Shown here: piece by piece, positions 34,491-45,739 of the stretch
Layout of the letters: each line of letters opens with the position of its first letter
How positions within the stretch are numbered: position 1 is the first letter of the stretch
Assembly (NCBI GenBank): GCA_043228905.1
Contig: JBHGNT010000017.1
Span: forward strand, 6,572,001 to 6,636,000
Reading direction: 5' to 3'
Length of the DNA: 64,000 bases
Source of the DNA: Azolla caroliniana
Taxonomy: Eukaryota > Polypodiophyta
The notes under the pieces: generated by a model
Database searches by the model: none
Told to the model about the DNA's origin: nothing
The model's input: only the letters and a program-made list of their open reading frames with translations
Translations under genes and position numbers: made by a program

Positions 34491-37400
34491 CTATCCCCCC
34501 TTTAAAACGAAGAGTGTAATGAGTCGTTTTGGATTGAGGACTCGGTTTGTCTGGATATTGATGATGGAAGTCTTCAAGAAGTGCACGAACATTGGTGACA
34601 TTCTCTATCAGTTCCCAAGTACGCTTATTGGGACTATATCCTAGCCAATCGACTAGATAGTAGAGCTTGTTGCGAACAATCTTGGAATCAAGGATGGCGG
34701 CAACCTCGTACTCAGGTCCATCTTCAAGCTCGATCGGGGGTGGAGCCTGTGTAATACGTCCTGGGATGGTGCTCTCTTGATAGGGTTCAAGGAGAGAACT
34801 ATGAAACACCGGATGTATCCGAAGTTGTGGAGGTAGATCGAGACGAAAAGCGACATCATTAATCTTTCCTATGATACGGAAAGGACCTAATCGCCGATAA
34901 TCCAACTTCTCGCATGGGCGAGTAGTCTTGATGTGTCGTCGGAGTAGTCATACCCGATCTCCAATGTTAAAACTGGATGGGAGTCGATGACGATCCGCAT
35001 AAACCTTGTGTGTTTGCTGAGCTTGTTGGAGATGAGTAGATAAATCGGCTTGTATCTTGCGTAACCGCTCCAAACGATCCTCCGCGCAAGGATTTGTGGA
35101 CACCTCTAGGGTTTCAAGTACACACCACCGGGGGTGACATCCCGTATAAGCATAAAATGGCGTAACTTTAGTCGATGCGTGGATAGAGTTATTATAGGCA
35201 AATTCGGCGAAGTGGAGAATATCTGCCCAGTCATCCTGATGATAGCTGAGAAAGCACCGCAGGTACTGCTCCAGCGTTTGATTTGTTCGTTCGGCTTGGC
35301 CGTCGGTTTGTGGGTGGTTGCCGGAGGAGAGGTTACAAGTGACCTTGAGCATTTTAAAAAGGTGCTTCCAGAATTTTGACACGAACTGGGGTCCACGGTC
35401 GCTGACGATACTATCGGGAAGTCCATGATGCCGACATACTTCACGCATGACAATTTCGGCGGTGTCTTCACTGGAGATTTCCTTAGTACATGGAAAAAAA
35501 TGAGCCATCTTCGTATATCGATCTACCACTATTAGAATCGCATTGAACCCCTTAGAGACTGGAAGATCTGTGATGAAGTCTAGAGCAATGGATTGCCACG
35601 GCTTGCTTGGAATTGGTAATGGTTCTAATAAACCATATGGATGATGCCTTGGCATTTTCGCTCTGCAGCATGTGTCACAAGTCCGAACAAAATCTTCGAC
35701 AAATTGTCACATACGGGGCCACCAGAATGATCGTTGTACTAAATCTAATGTTTTAGTACTACCAAAATGCCCAGCTGTATATGTGTCATGACAATTTTGT
35801 ACTACTTGAAGGCGGGAAGAACCATTAGGAACATACAAAAGTTCTTTAAAGAAGAGTAATCCATCATGGTATTTGTATTGCCGATAGTCCGTACTTGGTG
35901 GTTGCGGCTGTGAACACGACGCTCGAGAGGGATCAATTTGTGCTAGTATAGCTTGGGCGAAAGCATCTGTCTTCAGGTCCGCATGTATGATATCGATAAC
36001 GTGGGAATCCATGGGCATGCCAAAGACTTGTGTTGCTTGCAGTCGTGCCAGTCCCAAGATTACTTGCTTTTGGTTATCGAAAGCTGGCTCGCCGAAACGC
36101 GGTGCTAGGTAAGAACGCCGTGATAATGCATCTTCTTTCCCTTGATGTTTCCCGGGTTGATATGTAATCTTGAAGTCGAAACGCGTGAGAAAATGGGCCC
36201 ACCGAGCTTGACGTCGATTTAACACACGAGCGTCTTGAAAATAGGCGAGGTTTTTGTGGTCACTAAATACAGTGACTTGATGAGAAGATCCCTCTAGAAA
36301 ATGCCTCCATTGCATAAAAGAGTCCACTATAGCCAATAGCTCTTTATCATGAATTTCATAGTTGATTTTGGTGGCGTCAAACTTGCGTGAGTGAAAAGCC
36401 ACAAGATGTAGCTTTTCATCATTACCTCGTTGTGATAGAATGCTTCCCAATGCAAAATCCGATGCGTCCGCCTCAATGATGAATGGATTTTCTGGATCAA
36501 CGTGAGCTAGAATCGGAGCCGATGTAAATGCATGTTTAAGATTCTCAAAAGCCATGTCCGCTTCTTCAGACCAAACGAACGATTGTCCCTTCCTAGTAAG
36601 TTGTGTAAGAGGCAAAACGAGCTTTGAGTAATCCTTTATAAACTTCCGGTAAAAATTGGCAAAGCTTAGAAAGCATTGCACATCCCGCACCGAACGCGGA
36701 GTCTGCCATTCTACCACCGTTTTGACCTTAGCTAGGTCCATGGAGATGCCTTCTGAGGAAATGACATAGCCGAGAAATTCCACTTGGTTGCACCCGAAAC
36801 TACATTTTTCCAGCTTTGCATAGAGACCATGTTCTCGAAGTCGTTTTAGTACTAACAGTACATGAGAATCATGCTCTTCCTGGGTCTTCAAGTAAACCAG
36901 TAGATCATCCAAATAGATGATTAGACACACATCCAAGAGATCTTGGAAAATATCATTTGCCATGTGCTGGAAGACTGTTGGCGCATTAGTGAGGCCGAAC
37001 GGCATGACCATATAGTCGAAGTGCCCATATCTGGTGCGGAACGCGGTCTTCCATTCATCTCCTGGTCGGATCCGTACGAGGTTATAGGCTCCCGTAAGTC
37101 GATCTTCGTGAAGAACCTGGCACCATTGATCCGTTCTAAAAGACTTGAGATAAGGGGGAGTGCATACCTATTTCGGATTGTAACCTTATTCAAGCCACGG
37201 TAATCTACAACGAGCCGAAGTGAAAATGGGTGCGCCGGCTGGAGATTTCGAATGTCGTATGAAACCATTCTCCAAATTCTCCTCTATATAGGCTCGAAGG
37301 ACTTCCAGTTCGGTTGGTGACAAATTGTAGATCGGTCCCCAAGGTGGCTCTTTCCCCGGTTGTAAATCGATGGGGCAATCATATGGTCGATGGTGAGGAA

Positions 37401-38042
37401 GCGTACTGGCTTGTACTTTATCAAACACATCGGCATATTGATGATACTTCTCTGGAAGTTGAATGGTGGAATCCTCTTTAGTGATGCTGGAGGGGTTTAC
37501 TGATATTGCGAAGAGGAATATTTCTTCCTTGCATCCTTCCTCACGCAACTGATGTAGTGAAATCGTTGCAATCTCATGAGTAGACCCTCGGGCTTTTCGA
37601 TGCCGGATTTCTCTTGTCCGCCAATCTATGTCTGGGTTATATAATTCGAACCATGGTAATCCTAAGACAATGGGGTGTTCTGGGATGTTGATTATATTAA
37701 ATGATATGACACATGCTAGATTATCTAGGACAACATTAACGGGCTCTGACTCTTCTATGATATTTCCTGAGGCAATGGGACGACCATCGACGACTACTAC
37801 AAGGGCAGGACACGAGAGTTTTCTAAAAGATATCTGATGAGCTTGGGCAAATTTCCTATCCATGAAGCAAGAATTAGCTCCGGAATCTAGAAGTGCTAAG
37901 ACATGTACTAGAGGAGTACTTTTAGTACTAACTGTTACTTGGGCTACAAACACATTGCGAACTTGCTTAGAGGGAATGGAACCACTAATGGGCTGCACAG
38001 ATCTAGGGTTGTCCAACCAAACGGCTCCTATTTTGGCTGGAC
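34483..38042 (-). pseudogene. H pol: protease, RT, RNase H, integrase, chromodomain
   Basis: Protease LLDSGANSCFMD at about 37880. RT starts PIDLQPGKEPPWGPIYNL; a deletion near 37235 removes the segment after GAPIF and a lost base near 37070 shifts frame. Catalytic IIYLDDLLVY and RNase H (IEADASDFALG, FSDHKNLAYF) lie at 37011-35707. TGA replaces an expected Trp after FWWPRM. Integrase core (LDFITDLP, VSDRGPQF, HPQTDGQAERTNQTLE) keeps the D, D, E residues. A second TGA follows NIGDRV, before LLRRHIK. The chromodomain at about 34700-34560 (YEVAAILDSKIV, LYYLVDWLGYSPNKRTWELI) would tether integration to modified histones. The pol frame is -1 relative to gag. Confidence 0.93.
34491..34506 (-). 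other. H polypurine tract
   Basis: The minus strand reads TTTAAAGGGGGGATAG next to the LTR start TGTCATG. It is also the last coding part of pol. Confidence 0.85.
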
Positions 38043-39182
38043 TTAGTCATTTAACTCTTCTTCTAACTGACTAAGGACATCAAATTTGTTCGCTAGATTT
38101 GGGCTATTAGTACTATTAGGACTATCAGATATCCCTACTGAAATAGACTCGGGTTTAGTACAATCAGAACTAGCAACTATTTGGTTTACCTGCCTTCTTG
38201 GCCTATGGGGACAGTTTACCGCGATATGCCCTGGTCCACCGCAATAAAGACATAGTCGGTTTGCTCGGCGTCGTTGCTTTTCTTCTTCCGATAGCGGTCC
38301 ACGACGACGTGTGGTGTCAATTTCCATCGGAGTTGGAGTACTTGCTGGAGGCGCATTATATGACTCCCTCGGAAAAGGTTTTGCTACCACTGAGGCATAG
38401 GTAGGCTCTGATCTTGCCCTCGGAATTTGGAATTGTCGTTCCGAACGTCATTCGAAGAGGCGGTTGTCGCATCTCACCGCGCGACTAATTGCTTCTGTTA
38501 ATGACTTTGGCTCTTCGGGGAAGGTCAAGAGTAAATCCTTGACATTGTTGCATAAGCCATAACGGAATTGCTCCATCAATGCGTGATCATCCCAAGGGAT
38601 ATCGGCAGCGAGTAGACGGAAATCTGCAGCATATGCAGAAGTTGGATGATCACCTTGGCGTAATCGCTGGATTTTGTTGATTGCAGTCCTTATGTTGTTA
38701 GTATCTCCAAAATAGGCCTTAAACTCACTTATAAATTCTTCAAAATTGTTTAATAATGGAGAATCCTTTTCCAACAATGGAGCAAACCATGCTAACGCTG
38801 AGCCACTAAGGAGAGTGCCTACTAGTCCCACTCGTGATGCATCGGTGGGATATCGAGAAGGATGCATTTGTATCACTAAACGTACCTGATTGAAAAACCC
38901 TCTAAACTGTGATCGGGTCCCATCAAATTTTGCAGGAAGACCGATCTTGGGTTCTTTGTGAATCCCTTGAGTGCTTGATCCTTGTTGTTGTAATGATATG
39001 ATAGTCTCTTCGAGTTGTTGTACACATAGTGTCAGCTCCCCGTGTTGTTGTTTTTCCAGCGCTATTTGTTGAAGATCCCCCAACAAGTGATGATTTTCTT
39101 GTTCTAGTGCTACAAATTTCTCTTTTAAGCACTGGAGCTCCGAGAAAACAGATTGGTATTCCTGAGCACTAACAGTTTCCAT
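38043..39182 (-). pseudogene. H gag (Tf1/sushi/PEG10-like capsid type)
   Basis: I take the ATG at 39182 (METVSAQEYQSVF) because an upstream frame runs into the primer site. Residues about 10-60 look like a coiled coil (LKEKFVALEQENHHLLGDL). The capsid part starts LPAKFDGTRSQFRGFFNQV and includes LLSGSALAWFAPLLEK, wording typical of the DUF4939/RTL-type Gag of vertebrate and fungal chromoviruses. TGA near 38447 splits it from the C-terminal part, which has an intact knuckle, [14 protein letters not shown]. The usual plant-chromovirus Gag differs. Function: virus-like particle capsid. Confidence 0.88.
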
Positions 39183-39263
39183 TTTACTAGGGAGGATAAG
39201 AGGATTAATAAGAAGATAAAAGGAAAAGGAGGAAAGGAAGAGGAGGAAAGGAAGATCGATCGA

Positions 39264-39275
39264 AAATCGGTTCAA
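39264..39275 (-). other. H primer-binding site, complementary to the RNA 5' end (candidate self-priming)
   Basis: On the minus strand the 5' LTR ends ...TGACA, then GT, then TTGAACCGATTT. The LTR contains AAATCGGTTCAA (minus strand, 39485 down to 39474), its perfect 12-base complement, 33 bases after the first T of TATAAAA. The 2-base gap fits normal integrase end trimming. No TGG start expected of a tRNA primer is present. Confidence 0.8.
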
Positions 39276-39277
39276 AC

Positions 39278-39702
39278 TGTCAGGAACAGTACTAAGACAG
39301 AGAAGGAATTAGTACTAAAAGAAGTATTAGTACTAAGAGAGGTGAAGAACTCTCGAGAGAAGGAAAGAGTGAGTGAGAGGGAGGGAGAGAGAGAGAGAGA
39401 GAGAGATGATAAGAAAAGATATATATTATGTGAAGAGAATGTACAGTAGTAGCTAGGACGCTTAAGACTGGCGTTGAACCGATTTGGTTCGAAATAATGC
39501 CGTGTGCCTCCTTTTATAGTGTTCTAAGGAATACTCCTGAAGTTTCTAGAATGTTCCAGAGAAATCTGGAATATACATCAATTTTCTATAATAAAACATA
39601 AATGAAAATAATATTTTACGTATTACAATGTATAGTCTAATGGTCAAGAGCTCGACCCATGTAGCATAAGGTCATGGGTTCGAGTCTTGCCATATCATGA
39701 CA
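39278..39702 (-). repeat. H 5' LTR
   Basis: Same sequence as the 3' LTR apart from a shorter GA tract and a few substitutions. TATA at 39512-39518. The tRNA-like relic is at 39626-39698. Confidence 0.95.
39474..39518 (-). promoter_or_regulatory. H promoter and predicted transcript 5' end
   Basis: TATAAAAGG on the minus strand starts at 39518. The self-complementary 12-mer begins at 39485, the usual TATA-to-start spacing, so the RNA should begin at or within a few bases of it. The start site is inferred from spacing only. Confidence 0.7.
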
Positions 39703-39707
39703 CATGC

Positions 39708-42665
39708 CCGGATATGCCGGGAAGAAGTGAACGTAGCATCCGACATTGCCGGTGAGCTGTGGCACAAAAGACTGTGTCACATGAGTGAGAAGGGGATGAA
39801 GAGCCTTACCGAAGACAATCTTATTCCGGTGAAGGACGTGCAACTTGAGAAGTGCATTGATTGCTTGGTCAACAAACAAAACCGAACCTCCTTCGGTCAA
39901 GACCACCGATGAGACGAAATGCACCACTGGAGCTGGTGCATACCAATGTGTGTCAAGTGGACACGAAGTCACATGCCGGATCGGAGTACTTTGTGACATT
40001 CATAAATGACCATAGCCGTAAGTTGTGGGTCTCACCGTTGAAGACGAGGGATCAGGTGTTATCCGTCTCCAAGGAACTCAACGCGAGAATGGAAAGAGAA
40101 ACCGGTCGGAAGCTAAAGGCAGTTCGAGCAGACAATGGAGCAGAATACCGGGGGCAGTTCAAGGAGTATTGCCGGTCGAAGGGAAACCGTGCCGAAGACG
40201 CCAGAACTAAACGGGCTGGCCGAAAGGATGAACCGGACCATAATGGAGAGAGTTCGGAGCATGCTCGCATATGCGAAGTTACTCAAGATGTTTTGGGCTG
40301 AGGCGTTGACAACGATGACCTATGTGATAAACAGATCACCCTCAGCACCCTTGGTAGGAGACTCACCTCATGAAGTATTAACCAGTAAAGATGTATCTTA
40401 TCGGCATATGAAGATATTCAGGTGTCTCGCATATGTCCATGTTGTAAAGGACAAGAGAGCAAAGCTGCATCCGAAGTCCAGGCCATGCATATTCCTCGGA
40501 TATGACGATGATGAGTTTGGTTACCAGATCACCCTCAGTACCCTTGGACGGAGACTCACCGCCGAAAGTATGGTCCGGTAAGGATGTGTCCTAGCGGCAT
40601 TTGAAGGTGTTCGGGTGTCTCGCTTACGTGCATGTGGCAAAGGACCGGAGAGCAAAGTTGGATCCAAAGTCTCGGCCTTGCATATTCCTCGGATATGGCG
40701 ATGGTGAGTTCGGTTAGAGTGTAGGACCTAGTCGACAAGAAGGTGTTCCGGAGTTGAGATATTATCTTCATGGAGGACAAGACCCTTGCCGACTGGGAGT
40801 CGGAGAAGAAGATAATGAACTCTGAGTCAACTAGTAAGGATCATTTCGATGAGATTCGGACCTACCCGGCTAAGGGCCGGTTGACACTCGAAGAACCGAC
40901 CGGTTACGGTGAGGATACGGAACTGGCAGAAGAAGAAGAAGAGGAAGTTGGAGCCGGAACCGGTCATGATCCTGAATCAAATTCAGATGAAGAATAGACG
41001 CAGGAGCTAGTTACCGAAAACTGAAGTCGGAGATATCCTCTTAGAGAGAGAAGAACCCCCCGAAGATTTCCGGATGCAGAGCATGTGTTGCTAACCGATG
41101 AGGGGGAGCCGGAAAGCTTTGAAGAAGCAAGGGGAGACACCCACAACCGCAAGTGGTTGAGTGCCATGCAGGATGAGATGGATTCCCTGCATGAGAACCA
41201 CACGTACGAATTGGTGGAGTTGCCGGAAGGAAAGAGGGCACTCCGAAACAAGTGGGTGTACAAGCTGAAACTAGGGGACACCGGAAATCCACCAAGGTAT
41301 AAGGCCTGAATCGTGGTGAAGGGCTTCCAGCAGAAGAAAGGAGTGAACTTCGACGAGATATTTGCCCCGGTAGTAAAGATGACTTCCATCTAGACGGTAC
41401 TGAGCATAGCGGCAAGCATGGATCTCGAGGTAGAGCAGTTAGACGTGAAGACGATGTTCCTTCACGGTGACCTTGAAGAGGAGATCCACATGCAGCAACC
41501 GGAATGATTTGTGAAGAAAGGGAAGGAGCGCCTGGTTTGCCGATTGAAGAAGAGCTTATATGGACTAAAGTAGGCTCCCCGACAATGGTACCGGAAGTTC
41601 GACTCCTTCATGACGTATCAAGGATACCACAAGATGCAGGCCGATCACTACCTATTTGTGAAGAAGTTTGAAGGTGGAGACTTCTTGATACTCCTCCTGT
41701 ACGTGAATGACATGTTGATTGTCGAACGAGACCAAGTCAAGATACGGACGTTGAAGAAGGCTCTGAACCGGACCTTCTCAATGAAAGACTTGGGTCCGGC
41801 AAGACAGATATTGGGGATGCATATCATCTGGGACCGGTCAAAGAAGCAATTGTGGTTGTCACAAGAGAAGTACGTGACAAAGGTTCTTCAGCGGTTCAAC
41901 ATGTCAGATGCGAAACCGGTCGGGTGGCAAACTGCAGGTTATCCAATAAGCAATGCCCGAAGACGAAGGTAGAGAAGGCGGATATGATGAAGATACCATA
42001 TGCCTTTGCCGTCGGGAGCTTAATATACGCAATGGTGTGTACCCGACCGGATATCAGATACGTAGTCGGAGTGGTGAGCCGGTTTATGAGCAATCCCGGC
42101 AAGGAACACTGGAACGCGGTAAAATGGATACTCCGGTACTTGAAAGGAACCTCGAGTATGTGCCTCCGATTCGGCTCCTGTAAACCCCAACTCGATGGTT
42201 TCATCGATTCGGATATGTCGGCTGATGCGGATACCAGCCGGTCCACATTCGGATATGTCATGACATATGCGGGGGGAGTTGTTTCGTGGCAGTCGAGGCT
42301 GTAGAAGACGGTTGTGCTGTCAACCACGGAAGCGGAGTACATGGCAATTGTGGAAGCCGACAAGGAAATACTATGGATGAAGGACTTCATCGGAGAGCTA
42401 GGGATCCGGCAAGAGGAATACCGGCTCTATTGCGACAGTCAAAGTGCCATCCACCTTGCGAAGAACGCGGCGTATCATTCCAGGACGAAGCACATCTAGC
42501 GTAGGTACCACTGGATCTGGGAGCGAGTTGAAGATCAAGAGTTCGTGCTGACGAAGATCCACACGGAGGAGAACAGGTCGGATATGCTGACCAAAGTGCT
42601 GACACTCGACAAGTTGGATGCATGTCGGAAAAGGATCGGATTGACCAGGCATCCCATGCTAGAGT
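39708..42665 (+). pseudogene. A3 pol remnant: integrase, RT, RNase H
   Basis: Integrase zinc region (LWHKRLCHMSEKGMKSL, CIDCL), core (ELVHTNVCQVDTKS, VRADNGAEYRG, then after a shift LNGLAERMNRTIMERVRSML), and a C-terminal part duplicated in tandem at 40334-40717. RT begins LLTDEGEPESFEEARGD; stops at 41308, 41391, 41504 and 41570. The catalytic motif reads YVND instead of YVDD. RNase H (41852-42499) keeps STTEAEYMAI and YCDSQSAIHLAKN. The coding end is just before the polypurine tract. Confidence 0.9.
40334..40717 (+). repeat. Tandem duplication inside A3 integrase (two units of about 195 bp)
   Basis: Both units start AGATCACCCTCAG-ACCCTTGG and run to the CTCGGATATG-CGATG-TGAGTT-GGTT end of the integrase C-terminal region. 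The two units differ at many positions, so they may come from different family members joined by template switching. Confidence 0.8.
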
Positions 42666-43290
42666 GAAGGGGGAGTTTGTTAGGATTTTGGTCCCTCCGA
42701 ATGGGAGATGAGTACCTGGCAATGGAAGACCCGGTGAGAACCGGATGATGAGTACCCGGCATCGGAAGACCCGGTGAGAACCGGATGATGCAGGCCTGGT
42801 GGGTACCCCTCACCGGATGAAGGGTCATATATGTAAATATGCTCCAAAGAGCCCACTGGGGCTATATTTGTAAATAGCCCAAAAGTCATATTAGTATAAA
42901 TATAACCTAGGGCAAACTCTTGAGAGGGTGTGTTGTTATTATTTGTTATATAGAGTTATTGAGTGTAACTGCTGTATAGAGTGAGAGAGAGAGAGAGAGA
43001 TATAGAGCGAGTCTCTGTTGTAACCGCCGCCAAGCAAAGATTGTGAGCAAGAGGTTGTTGCCTCTGTGTTCACCTGTTGTATTCCTCTCGACATAGTGAT
43101 AGTTGGAGTTTGTGGACTCCCGTAGTTTTTCCCATTTAGGGTTTTCCAAGTAAACATATTGTGTACCCTCTTTCATATTGTCTGTGTGTACGTGTATTCA
43201 CCTCCATTCCCATTCTCGGTGTTTGATTTGAAACGACACGATCTGAGACTCGGTTGTGGCCGAGTAATATTCCGCATATTTCACGTCACA
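42666..43290 (+). repeat. A3 polypurine tract and 3' LTR
   Basis: GAAGGGGGAGTT precedes the LTR start TGTTAGGATTTTGG at 42678; it ends CACGTCACA at 43290. It has about two copies of the 54-bp-type CCGG repeat seen eightfold in A4, the TATA-region inverted repeat at 42883-42908, and a GA tract near 42984. Confidence 0.88.
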
Positions 43291-43690
43291 AGGCATTGTC
43301 CCACGGGTGAGCCATGTGTTAGCTGGTTGGCTACCCGAGGTATAATGGTCGAACTCAGAGTCTGAGTTGGAAGAGTATGAAAAGATAGAATTTGAATTGT
43401 AGTTGTTGCAACAACAGTAGGTTCTTGCCGAACATGCAAATGTAAAATCTTGGAGAAGTCTCTCGGATCGCCTATAAAAAGGGACTGAGAGGATTGTATC
43501 ATCATCGTTCTATTTTGGTTAATATAGTTTTGGTAGTTAGAGTATTTGTTGTGTCAACTGTTTTGTTTATCCTTCTATCTATTCGTTTTGTCGAATGTTC
43601 GAATTTATTCTCTACTACACAGATTATGTTTAATTAATAGTCGGTCAGGATCGTATATTCTAAGCCTAGTAAGTATGTTCTATGTGAGTA
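43291..43690 (+). other. LTR-like DNA, no gene
   Basis: TATA box CGCCTATAAAAAGGG at about 43469, followed by a T-rich leader-like stretch. It abuts the truncated B2. Family unknown. Confidence 0.4.
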
Positions 43691-45735
43691 TTATTTACAT
43701 AGAGTTCTGAGTGAAAACTAGTATCGACCAATACCATATCTCCAACCACAATCATCTTGATAGAACGTTCTCGGAAGTAAGACGTTTGACCTATTGTGTT
43801 TGTCGGTTGTCGACTGTCACTTGTCGGCAGAACAACATTCGGAGCCAAAACATTCGGTTGTGCCAAATCGGGATGATCCAAATTGGTGTTGGAGGTTTCG
43901 GCTACCCATGAAGCCAACCTTGTGTTCTAGGTTGGTCCGTGAAGAAGAGTTGGCACGTCTGAAAAGACTACTCTTCGAACTTCAATTGGCTTTCTGGTCA
44001 TCTTATGCAGAGCCGACTCATTGAAAATTGTGTCTGCACTTCAGACGATTTGTCCGTTTTTCGGGTCCTAGAGTCAATAGCCGAATTCGTTGTTTGATCC
44101 ATAACCAAGGAAAATGCATTTCCTAGACCTCGGCTCTAATATCTGGCAATCATCTTTCGACATGAGAGCGAAAGCTTCACATTTGAAAATCCTCAGCTTA
44201 TCGTAATTCGACTTCTTGCCGATTCATAACTCCTAAGGAATTTGAAGACCTAGAGGCCTACTGAACGACTTATTGATTATGTGTACTACAGTAAGTAGAG
44301 CCTCTACCTAGAAACCATTCGACAGTCCGGAGTGTTGCAACATCGCAAGCATTTTAGCTTTTGGCCGAACTGGTTTTCCACCATTGCAAGCCAATCTTCA
44401 AAGATTGAGAACACCCGATCTTTTGTTCAGACCGGATACGCTCACACCTTCCTCATCGAGTCATCAACAAATGTGACGACATAGAAGGTGCCACCAAGAG
44501 ACTGATGTGGAATCACGCCACATACATTCGAATGGACCAAATCGAGCAAACTCGATTTTCTCGGCGCAGCTGTGGGGTCTGATGCCGTAGCTTGCTTGCC
44601 ATACTTGTAGTGCTTGCAAAATTGGTGGTCTGAGAAGGAGAGCCCAGGGATGTAGCCGGCTCTGGATAAATGCGTGACGTTGGCCTTACTGAGGTGTCCG
44701 AGTTGGTCGTGCCATAACGATGGCGTGGGGATATCTACTAGAAATAAGTCACCCTCTTTGAGTGTGACATACAAAAGGTACAATGAGTGTACTTTCGGAC
44801 CTCGAGCAAGTAGGAGGTTCCCCTTGTGGAGCATCCACCCTCCCACCGTCTTCGTCGAACTATCCGAGTGAGATCAGCAGTATGGTGAGCTTAGGTACAT
44901 GTCAGACATTGTGTAGTACTAGGGTAGAGCCTCCTAGAAGGTTGAGCCTATTGTGCCGATGCCTATATGGCACAATGTCGTGAGTTTTCGACTTAGACTA
45001 AGTCAGAGTGTCAGGCCGAGTATTGCTAGAATTGAGACTGGTGAAGAGTCACGTGGTATGATGCACCCAAGTGGTTGACTCTTCAGTTGTAAGCAGAACT
45101 TCTGGATCAACTGAGTTTTCTATAAATAGGATGTTTGATTCGTCCGTCAAAACTAACCTCCTCCTGTCGGTCATCCGTTTGATCAGCTCTCTGAGCTTTA
45201 TTGTTCTAAATTATGCCAATCACAAATTGAGCGCAATTTGTGCAAATTTTTTATGTTGATCCTACTCTGATTGGCTACGATGAGTGGAGGGTTAGCACCG
45301 CCTGGTCTTCCCGAATCTCGTCTAGTCAGATGGAGCAAAGATGGTGTCAATTCTGAAGTTGATCGTGCTTCAATTGATTACAACAAGTAAATGGGTGGCA
45401 CCGATTGGCCTATCCGAATGTTGCTTAACCTGGTGAAGCACGCATGAGGCCTATTTGAAGGAGATTCCGCTCTGAGCGACTATGATCACAAGGACAAACT
45501 ACAACCGACTGGCCTACTTGGGGAGTGATCTAGCTCAATCGAGTGCAAATAGGTAAGTGTCTTCCTCTTCATGGGATACGATCTTGATAGTTGCCGATCA
45601 ATAGATTTCTGTCCAACAGAAATCTTGTACTTGTTCAAAGATCTGATCAACTTGAAGTCTTCAGAAGGAATAAGTAGAAGTGTTGTTGAAGACAGATGAC
45701 AGTCGGCAGTTGAATGAAGATCCTTGCCCTAATAC
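43690..45735 (-). pseudogene. B2 gag-integrase remnant
   Basis: The best part, 44846-44442, reads MGGWMLHKGNLLLARGPKVH, LWHDQLGHLSKANVTHLSRA, CKHYKYGKQ and LDLVHSNVCGVIPHQSLGG, closely following B. The second zinc cysteine pair is damaged (CKHY for CEHC). Further down, LRIFKCEAFALM and RSRKCIFLGYGS mark the integrase end. Gag (45735-44900) is hardly readable. Confidence 0.8.
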
Positions 45736-45739
45736 AAGA

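Larger units (their letters stand above)
34058..39702 (-). mobile_element. Chromovirus H: Ty3/gypsy with chromodomain, Tf1/sushi-like Gag and candidate self-priming site
   Basis: 5.6-kb element on the minus strand inserted in A3. LTRs 39278-39702 (5') and 34058-34490 (3') differ at about four sites outside a GA tract. Perfect CATGC duplication (34053-34057 and 39703-39707). Order Gag, knuckle, protease, RT, RNase H, integrase, chromodomain. The sequence after the 5' LTR is not tRNA-like but is the reverse complement of the predicted RNA 5' end. Three TGA codons, a 1-bp shift and a small deletion disable this copy. Confidence 0.95.
33175..43290 (+). mobile_element. Copia element A3, 5' truncated, carrying chromovirus H
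   Basis: Gag-protease part 33182-34057, insertion of H (34058-39702) between CATGC duplications, then integrase, RT, RNase H, polypurine tract and 3' LTR (42678-43290). No 5' LTR or primer site is found upstream of 33182. Most in-frame stops correspond to C-to-T changes or their complement. Confidence 0.92.

Noticed and set aside
34483-39182. H as an endogenous pararetrovirus (caulimovirid)
   Set aside because: It has LTRs, a TSD, an integrase and a chromodomain, and no movement protein; it is Ty3/gypsy.
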